A stretch of 11,306 bases of DNA, taken from contig JAITUO010000163.1 in the NCBI GenBank assembly GCA_031286245.1, forward strand, positions 1 to 11,306, given 5' to 3'. The notes beneath the pieces are model-generated. The model was not told the DNA's origin and did not search any database. It worked only from the letters and a program-made list of their open reading frames with translations. Of the stretch, positions 6,501 to 11,306 are shown one piece after another (within the stretch, counting starts at the first letter, position 1; every line of letters begins with the position of its first letter). The DNA comes from Coriobacteriales bacterium. Lineage in GTDB: Bacteria > Actinomycetota > Coriobacteriia > Coriobacteriales > UBA8131. Made by a program: the position numbers and the translations under genes.

Positions 6501-9500
6501 ATGTTGCGTAAAAATGCACAGATAAAGGGCGGATTGCATCTGCTACCGAAGTTGATATCGGCAGGGCTGGTATTATTGCTGGCACTGGGAGCATTGCCAG
6601 CTCTGGCCATGGCAGCATCTACAGGCCAGGATAATAACGCCACGGACCTGGAAGCCAGCGCCACGGACCTGGACGTAGACAGCACGGACCTTAAAGCCAG
6701 CACCTCGGACCTGGACGTAGGCAGCATAGACCTTAAAGCCAGCACCACGGATGACAACTCTGTGCTCGATACTGAGCCAGGGCTGTTCGGTGTTATCGAA
6801 GAAAATCTTGAGGAGGCTGTATACGATACTCTGGCTGACAATGTCTGCTTTATCGGCACTGTCGGTTATGCGGACCTGACTGATGCCATTGCCGCCGTCC
6901 AAGACGGTCAGACTATCAGGTTATACACCAACATCAAATACTACCAGAGCATTACGATTTCTGGAAAATCAGTCTTTTTAGATGTCAACGGTTATGCTCT
7001 GGAAATCCAGAACTCTCAGGGGAGCTCGGCAGGTGGTGCCTTGATTGTCAACAACGGTGAGTTATGGCTGTTTGACAGCAGTGAGTCTGGTGCTGGTTAT
7101 TTGGATGCGATTGGTACTGCCAATGCTCACTATGGAGTATACGTTACGAACGGCAAGGTCACCGTGACCAACGCCCAAAGCTACAGCAGTTCATACGCAG
7201 CAATCTATGCTTCCGGTGCCAGCCAGGTGATTGTGGAAGGCAGTATCACAGCAGATGCTAACCGCTATATCAATCTGGCTGGATCCAACCGGAGTAAAAA
7301 CAGCGGTATCCCTTCTGCCAGGTATCCCGGCTACTTAGAGTATCAAATCTCCTTGACAGGCAGCACTTTTGTCTTCGTGAAAGACCCGTCCTTCATACCG
7401 CCGGCTTCCGGGTATGCCTGTTCGATCGGCACGACACAATACAGAAGCCTGTATGATGCTCTGGCAGTTGTCAAAGACGGCGACATCATCAAGCTATTGG
7501 CCAGTATTGACTATAACCACAGCATTACAGTCACCGGCATGGCATTCACCTTTGATGTTAATGGCTATACATTAAATGTCCAAAACCTGCTCGGTGGTTC
7601 GACAGCCGGCGCTCTATATGTCAATAATGGCGAAGTCAAGCTGACCGACAGCAGCCCGGCTGGTAACGGTGAGCTCAATGCTAATGGCAGTGCCAACGCT
7701 CGTAATGGAGTGTACGCCTCAAACGGTAAAGCTACTGTGACTAACGCCAGCAGCTACAGCAGCTCATACGCTGGAGTTTATGCCTCTGGTGCCAGTCAGG
7801 TGATTGTGGAAGCAGAGATCAAGGCGGGTAATGACAGGTATGTCACTCTGGGAGGTTATTACAGGAGCAAGGACAGCGGCATCCCATCAGCAAGAAAACC
7901 TGGCTACCTGGAATACCAGTACTCTCCGACAGGTAATACGTTCATCTTTGTCAAAGACTTGAATTTTGTACCGCCAGCCTCCGGTTATGCGGTCTCAATC
8001 GGCGATACCTATTACGTGGCTCTGTATGATGCTTTATTAGCGGCCAAAGATGGAGATATCATCAAATTGTTGGCTGATATTGACTACAACCATAGCATCT
8101 CAGTCAACGGTATGACACTGGCTTTCGATGTCAACGGTTATACCTTAAATATCCAGAACCTGCTGGGTGGTTCAACCAGTGGCGCTCTGCATGTCAATAA
8201 CGGTGAGTTACAGTTAATCGACAGTAGTTTGTCCGGTGGCGGTGAACTCAATGCATACGGCAATATCAACGCCCGTTATGCGGTATATACCACAAACGGT
8301 AAAACCACGGTAACTAATGCCAGCAGCTATAGCAGCTCATATGCTGGAATCTATACCTCCGGTTCCTGCCAGGTGACGGTGGAAGGCGGTATTACAGCTG
8401 ACCCTGAAAGGTATGTCAACCTCAGTGGTTCAAATCGAAGCAAGGACGAGGGCATCCCCTCTGCCAGGAAGCCTGGTTACCTGGAATACCAATACTCCCA
8501 ATCTGCTAGTAATTTCATCTTTGTAAAAGACCTGGCTTTTACACCACCGGCTTCAGGTTTTGCCTGTTCAATTGGTGAGGTTGAATATCAGGCTCTATTT
8601 GATGCTCTGGCCGCAGTCAAAGATGGAGATACCATCAAGCTGTTGGCTGACAATGACTACAACCACAGCATAACAGTCAGTGGTATGGCTTTTACCATCG
8701 ATGTCAATGGTTACACTTTAAATGTCCAAAACCTGTTAGGCGGGTCACTGACCGCCGCCTTGTATGTTAACAATGGCGAGTTGCGGTTGACCGACAGCAG
8801 TTCAGCCGGTGGGGGAGAGCTCAATGTATTGGGTACCTCCTATGCCCGCTATGGGGTATATGCTGCAAACGGCAAAGCTACTGTGACTAACGCCAGCAGT
8901 ACAGTTGGCAGTTCTGCCGTGATTTATGCCTCCGGTTCCAGCCAGGTGATCGTGGAGGGTGAGATCACAGCGGACCCTGACAGGTATATCAGCCTCAGTG
9001 GCTCCAATCGGAGCCAGGACAGCGGAGTCCCCTCTGCAAGAAAACCAGGTTATCTGGAGTACCAATACTCTCAGACTGGCAGTACTTTCGTATTTGTAAA
9101 AGACCCGTCTTTTATTCCGCCAGCTTCCGGTTTTGCTGCCTCAATCGGTGATACTAAATATATCAGCCTGTATGATGCCCTGACAGCAGTGAAAGAAAGC
9201 GACACCATCAAACTGTTGGCTGACATTGACTACACCCAGAGCATTACAGTCTCCGGCATGACCATTACATTCGACGTCAATGGTTATACATTGAATGTCT
9301 CAAACCTCCTAGGCAGCTCTACGACTGGTACTCTTGTTGTCAACAGCGGTGAGGTCAAGCTGATAGACAGCAGTCCAGCTGGCAGTGGTGAGTTTAATGT
9401 CGTCGGCACAGAGCGATCCCACAATGGTGTACATGCTAACAACGGTAAGGCCACTGTGACTAATGCCAGCGAATACACCAGTGGTTACGCTGCGGTTTAT

Positions 9501-10100
9501 GCCACCGGAACAAGCCAGGTAACAGTAGAAGGTGAGATCATAGGTGATCCTACCCGGTATGTTTTACTGAACAGTTCGTATCGAAACAAGGACAGTGGCA
9601 TTTATACCGTAGCCAAGCCTGGTTATTTAGAGTATCGCAACGGCAACGCTGTTGTTTGGGTTCGAGACCTCACTGATCCCGGGTTGGAGTTGAACCTGGC
9701 CAAGCTGGCCAAGATCACTCTAATAAACGCAGTAGCTGAAGGTTTGGTCGCTGCAGACTATACCCCCGAGTCCTGGTCAGCCTTAGAAGCTGCCATCGCC
9801 ACAGCCATCGCTCAAGTCAACGCCGCGACCAGCATCTCCGAAGTTGATGCGGTTGTGGTCCCAGTTGCAGAAGACATCTTAGTACCAGCCGATGATCCAG
9901 GCCCGGAAACTGGCGCACCTGGTTCCGGTGACCTGTTTAACAGAGGATATGTCTCGATGGATGTAGCTTTGCTGGTCGCTCAAATTGTTGCTGGGTACGG
10001 CATCGAGCTGACACCGAATCAATTTGCAGCTGTAGACATGGACGGTGATGGTCTGTTGACCATGGCCGATGTCTTATTGATCATGCGAAAGGCTGTTTAA
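6501..10100 (+). CDS. Secreted five-repeat beta-helix-like protein with FIVAR and dockerin domains
   Basis: An extracellular protein of 1199 residues, function unknown. A signal peptide (residues 1 to about 38: basic start, LVLLLALGALPALA core, AMA-like site) is followed by five 7-residue acidic repeats (47-81). Next come five repeats starting at residues 116, 307, 498, 689 and 880, exactly 191 apart. Each runs from a DAL/DGDxIKLL start through DVNGYTL, NNGEL, TVTNASSYSSSYA and PGYLEYQ to FVKD and PPASG. Short beta strands with regular turns suggest a right-handed beta-helix or carbohydrate-binding surface. A FIVAR module (about 1064-1135, YTPESW) and a dockerin (1144-1199) follow. Dockerin loop 2 is canonical (D1179, D1181, D1183, D1190); loop 1 is degenerate. 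No catalytic motif is seen. The dockerin implies binding to a cohesin, and a cohesin-like gene lies directly downstream. Confidence 0.9.
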   Translation: MLRKNAQIKGGLHLLPKLISAGLVLLLALGALPALAMAASTGQDNNATDLEASATDLDVDSTDLKASTSDLDVGSIDLKASTTDDNSVLDTEPGLFGVIEENLEEAVYDTLADNVCFIGTVGYADLTDAIAAVQDGQTIRLYTNIKYYQSITISGKSVFLDVNGYALEIQNSQGSSAGGALIVNNGELWLFDSSESGAGYLDAIGTANAHYGVYVTNGKVTVTNAQSYSSSYAAIYASGASQVIVEGSITADANRYINLAGSNRSKNSGIPSARYPGYLEYQISLTGSTFVFVKDPSFIPPASGYACSIGTTQYRSLYDALAVVKDGDIIKLLASIDYNHSITVTGMAFTFDVNGYTLNVQNLLGGSTAGALYVNNGEVKLTDSSPAGNGELNANGSANARNGVYASNGKATVTNASSYSSSYAGVYASGASQVIVEAEIKAGNDRYVTLGGYYRSKDSGIPSARKPGYLEYQYSPTGNTFIFVKDLNFVPPASGYAVSIGDTYYVALYDALLAAKDGDIIKLLADIDYNHSISVNGMTLAFDVNGYTLNIQNLLGGSTSGALHVNNGELQLIDSSLSGGGELNAYGNINARYAVYTTNGKTTVTNASSYSSSYAGIYTSGSCQVTVEGGITADPERYVNLSGSNRSKDEGIPSARKPGYLEYQYSQSASNFIFVKDLAFTPPASGFACSIGEVEYQALFDALAAVKDGDTIKLLADNDYNHSITVSGMAFTIDVNGYTLNVQNLLGGSLTAALYVNNGELRLTDSSSAGGGELNVLGTSYARYGVYAANGKATVTNASSTVGSSAVIYASGSSQVIVEGEITADPDRYISLSGSNRSQDSGVPSARKPGYLEYQYSQTGSTFVFVKDPSFIPPASGFAASIGDTKYISLYDALTAVKESDTIKLLADIDYTQSITVSGMTITFDVNGYTLNVSNLLGSSTTGTLVVNSGEVKLIDSSPAGSGEFNVVGTERSHNGVHANNGKATVTNASEYTSGYAAVYATGTSQVTVEGEIIGDPTRYVLLNSSYRNKDSGIYTVAKPGYLEYRNGNAVVWVRDLTDPGLELNLAKLAKITLINAVAEGLVAADYTPESWSALEAAIATAIAQVNAATSISEVDAVVVPVAEDILVPADDPGPETGAPGSGDLFNRGYVSMDVALLVAQIVAGYGIELTPNQFAAVDMDGDGLLTMADVLLIMRKAV
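6639..6743 (+). repeat. Five 21-bp tandem repeats encoding acidic heptads
   Basis: In-frame units of 7 codons: ATDLEAS, ATDLDVD, STDLKAS, TSDLDVG, SIDLKAS. Alternate units are most alike, so a 42-base unit was probably duplicated. It lies between the signal peptide and the first large repeat and probably forms a flexible or coiled spacer whose length can vary by slippage. Confidence 0.9.
6846..9683 (+). repeat. Five in-frame 573-bp repeats (191 residues each)
   Basis: Units start at 6846, 7419, 7992, 8565 and 9138. The first four are exactly 573 bases; the fifth loses 3 codons near its end. Units 2 to 4 are most alike, while units 1 and 5 have diverged more, as expected if copies were added in the middle. 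Codon choice differs between copies while the protein sequence is kept, which points to selection on the protein. Confidence 0.93.
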
Positions 10101-10154
10101 TTCATATGCGGGTGTATAGCACACAAGAGAACGCTGGATACATAGTATTTTCTT

Positions 10155-10187
10155 ACTTGGGGAGAAGACCTGGTCTTCTCCCCAAGT
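10155..10187 (+). other. Long perfect hairpin without U-tract after the dockerin gene
   Basis: A 15-bp perfect stem (10155-10169 with 10173-10187) with a 3-base loop, 54 bases past the stop codon. The following bases are taaataaag, so a T-run is lacking on both strands. It may protect the mRNA 3' end or pause polymerase before the true terminator at 10241. Confidence 0.7.
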
Positions 10188-10240
10188 TAAATAAAGTGTT
10201 GGTGAGCAGTGACATGGGAACAGAAGCTGACAGCCTGAAA

Positions 10241-10282
10241 AGACACCAAGACTGTAGAACTGAATACGGCTGGGTGTTTTTT
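10241..10282 (+). terminator. Rho-independent terminator after the dockerin gene
   Basis: ACACC (10243-10247) pairs with GGTGT (10273-10277), and AGACTGTA pairs with TACGGCT (10265-10271) with one bulge and one GU. The loop is gaactgaa, followed by a run of six T's at 10277-10282. It separates the dockerin transcript from the riboswitch transcript. Confidence 0.72.
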
Positions 10283-10313
10283 GATATTGCTGGAGATTAG
10301 GGACATTTTTCTA

Positions 10314-10342
10314 TTGCACTAGCATAGATTATGCACTATGAT
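10314..10342 (+). promoter_or_regulatory. Promoter of the cobalamin riboswitch transcript
   Basis: TTGCAC (10314-10319), a spacer of exactly 17 bases and TATGAT (10337-10342, 5 of 6 matches) would start RNA near 10349, just before the riboswitch. The spacer holds a perfect dyad GCATA-gat-TATGC (10322-10334), and tgcacta occurs twice 17 bases apart, so a repressor could bind here. Confidence 0.55.
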
Positions 10343-10376
10343 GACATCAATGAATCAGACTTCCCGTGGTTTTTTT

Positions 10377-10622
10377 GAAGCTTTTCAGATCGACGATGCT
10401 TCATTAACCAGACAAGGAAACCGGGTGAGAATCCCGGACAGAGCCCATCTTGGCCTGTTGCGTCTGTCAGTGTACAAAGGCCGAAAGGGCGCACCGCTGC
10501 TGTAAGCGTGCGTGGGTAGGGTTTCGTCGGTGAAAACCGGTCATTGGGGTCACCTCTCCGAGAGGGCAGAAGTCCACATCCGCTAGAGTAAGCCTCTAAC
10601 GCACGCGAGTCAGAAGGCCTTC
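10377..10622 (+). promoter_or_regulatory. Cobalamin (vitamin B12) riboswitch
   Basis: An mRNA leader element that binds a cobalamin and lowers expression of the gene downstream. Conserved pieces in order: closing stem GAAGCTTTT (10377-10385) with AAGGCCTTC (10614-10622); GGAAACCGGGTGAGAATCC (10416-10434), the core GGxAAxxxGGTGxxAATCC; CCGCTGCTGTAA (10494-10505), the CGCTACTGTAA-like core; and the B12 box GAGTCAGAAGGCC (10607-10619). A perfect 8-bp stem GCGTGCGT/ACGCACGC (10506-10513, 10599-10606) sits in the expected place. An extra stem GGCCT/AGGCC is inserted near 10452-10482. A terminator follows 58 bases later. The next gene is a secreted cohesin-like protein, which is not a standard B12 synthesis gene. 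Confidence 0.88.
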
Positions 10623-10679
10623 GGGAGGAGAATTGCTGTATGGCAAGGTGATCCGTACAGCTCTGTCTGTGGAAATGCG

Positions 10680-10709
10680 GCCACAACAGTCAATCTGTTG
10701 TGGCTTTTT
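10680..10709 (+). terminator. Intrinsic terminator of the cobalamin riboswitch
   Basis: GCCACAACAG (10680-10689) pairs perfectly with CTGTTGTGGC (10695-10704) around a 5-base loop and is followed by TTTTT. No coding start lies between it and the riboswitch, so it is the expected expression platform: ligand bound, transcription ends here. Confidence 0.9.
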
Positions 10710-10777
10710 CATTCGCCGAGGGAGGTGAAGGGCTTGGAGGAGGCGAACAGGAGCCGAGAAACCAGTCTGAATATTCT

Positions 10778-10804
10778 AACTGACGGAAAAACCGAGGTCT
10801 GATT
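10778..10804 (+). repeat. Leader motif, copy B (shared with 6333-6360)
   Basis: Begins aactgacggaaaa as in copy A and runs into the left arm of the second terminator. A CAGT/ACTG hairpin (about 10763-10782) and a CCG/CGG pair bring its start into a stem. It sits 236 bases before the cohesin gene start. Confidence 0.55.
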
Positions 10805-10844
10805 TGGCGTAAGGTACGATTGCCATACGTCAATCAGGTTTTTT
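10799..10844 (+). terminator. Second intrinsic terminator in the cohesin gene leader
   Basis: CTGATT plus GGCGTA (10799-10811, one bulged T) pairs with TACGTC plus AATCAG (10826-10837), 12 bp including one GU. The loop is 14 bases, and TTTTTT follows at 10839-10844. Its left arm overlaps shared motif copy B, the layout of an attenuator. Confidence 0.75.
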
Positions 10845-11039
10845 ACTGCGGTGAAAACCGGGAGCCGGGTAACAGGGAGATCAATCGGAATGGAAATAAG
10901 CATAGCAAGCCAAAAAAAGCTGGAAGGGACAGTAAATCTGATAGCCGGCAAGGGAGGAGGCTGTCTTAAAGGCGGGTATCAGACTACATGCAAATACCTT
11001 AAAGGAATATGAGGAATTCCGACAGATAAGGAGAATGAT

Positions 11040-11306
11040 GTGTTGATACGTAATAAACAGGGTAAGCATCAAGCGACAGCAGTTACCATATCAGGCAAGT
11101 ATAAAACGACCGCTGTTTTCATGGCTTTATTGCTTGCGATTGCCATGCTCCCGGTGATTGCTTTTGCCAATCCACCAGGCACAGCCGAGATCAGTGTGGG
11201 AACACCGATTGATGGTCTTCCGGCTGAAGGGTATGCTGCTGGCGATGAGTTGGTTGTTCCGATCTATTTGGATGCCAACCCCGGTTTCGCCACAGCCGCG
11301 CTGACG
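11040..11306 (+). CDS. Secreted protein with N-terminal cohesin-like domain (partial, runs off right edge)
   Basis: The frame is open from 11040 to the window end (89 codons). I chose GTG 11040, 6 bases after AAGGAG (11028-11033); TTG 11043 is equally possible. The ATGs at 11035 and 11038 are in another frame and stop at once. A basic start (RNKQGKHQ) leads to a signal peptide core MALLLAIAMLPVIAFA with probable cleavage after AFA. The mature part begins EISVGTPIDG, then GDELVVPIYLDANPGFATAALT. This matches the first strands of a cohesin (GDxVxVPVxLxxNPGIAxAxxxx). Cohesins bind dockerins, and the gene before this one ends in one. Expression is controlled by the cobalamin riboswitch and the second terminator upstream. 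The rest of the protein lies outside the window. Confidence 0.78.
   Translation, partial: MLIRNKQGKHQATAVTISGKYKTTAVFMALLLAIAMLPVIAFANPPGTAEISVGTPIDGLPAEGYAAGDELVVPIYLDANPGFATAALT

Larger units (their letters stand above)
10711..11039 (+). other. Second part of the cohesin gene leader, non-coding
   Basis: These 329 bases have no credible gene on either strand. They contain copy B of the shared motif, a second terminator (10799-10844), a CGGT-GAAA-ACCG tetraloop hairpin (10849-10860) whose 12 bases also occur in the riboswitch at 10528-10539, and a possible GACAG/CTGTC hairpin near 10929-10965. Together with the riboswitch the leader exceeds 650 bases, so expression of the next gene is probably controlled at more than one step. 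Confidence 0.55.

Noticed and set aside
10106..10300. Plus-strand open frame of 64 codons after the dockerin gene
   Set aside because: It has no ribosome site and spans both the 15-bp hairpin and the intrinsic terminator, so it is not a plausible gene.
10709..10951. Minus-strand open frame of 80 codons inside the cohesin leader
   Set aside because: It runs antisense through the second terminator, has no ribosome site and no recognisable domain.

Overview
The window looks like an accessory-rich stretch of an anaerobic Gram-positive chromosome, most likely Bacillota, class Clostridia. The reasons are strong Shine-Dalgarno sites, a cohesin/dockerin pair, Ig-like group 2 and FIVAR modules, a clostridial-style P-loop ATPase and a long cobalamin-riboswitch leader. 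Base composition is near 50% GC by eye. No species can be named from the sequence alone.

Left part (1-3750). The window opens inside clpB, the ATP-dependent disaggregase, which has an unusually long glycine/serine-rich insertion in its second ATPase domain. clpB ends at a perfect 13-bp terminator shared with a convergent small gene. That small gene encodes a 69-residue protein built from two 33-residue repeats. About 650 bases without a convincing gene follow; they hold a pair of inverted, REP-like palindromic elements. Next, on the minus strand, is a MinD/CobB-like P-loop ATPase. Between it and the following rightward gene lie three 34-bp tandem direct repeats, in a divergent promoter region.

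Middle part (3750-6500). Exodeoxyribonuclease III (DNA repair) and a membrane-anchored NodB-type polysaccharide deacetylase run rightward, 38 bases apart, and may be co-transcribed. The deacetylase has a long disordered cytoplasmic N-terminus, one membrane segment preceded by a twin arginine, an Ig-like domain and an intact deacetylase domain. A roughly 310-base leader follows.

Right part (6500-11306). A 1199-residue secreted protein has a heptad linker, five 191-residue beta-helix-like repeats in exact register, a FIVAR module and a C-terminal dockerin. It is followed by a hairpin, a terminator and a new promoter. That promoter drives a long leader carrying a cobalamin (B12) riboswitch, an intrinsic terminator and then a second intrinsic terminator. 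The leader ends at a secreted protein whose first visible domain resembles a cohesin and which runs off the right edge. The dockerin gene leader and the cohesin gene leader share a short conserved motif.

The most interesting reading is a B12-responsive cell-surface module in which a cohesin-bearing secreted protein may hold the dockerin-bearing repeat protein next to it. The riboswitch, domains, repeats and terminators are read from the sequence; the partnership and the B12 connection of the proteins are inference.
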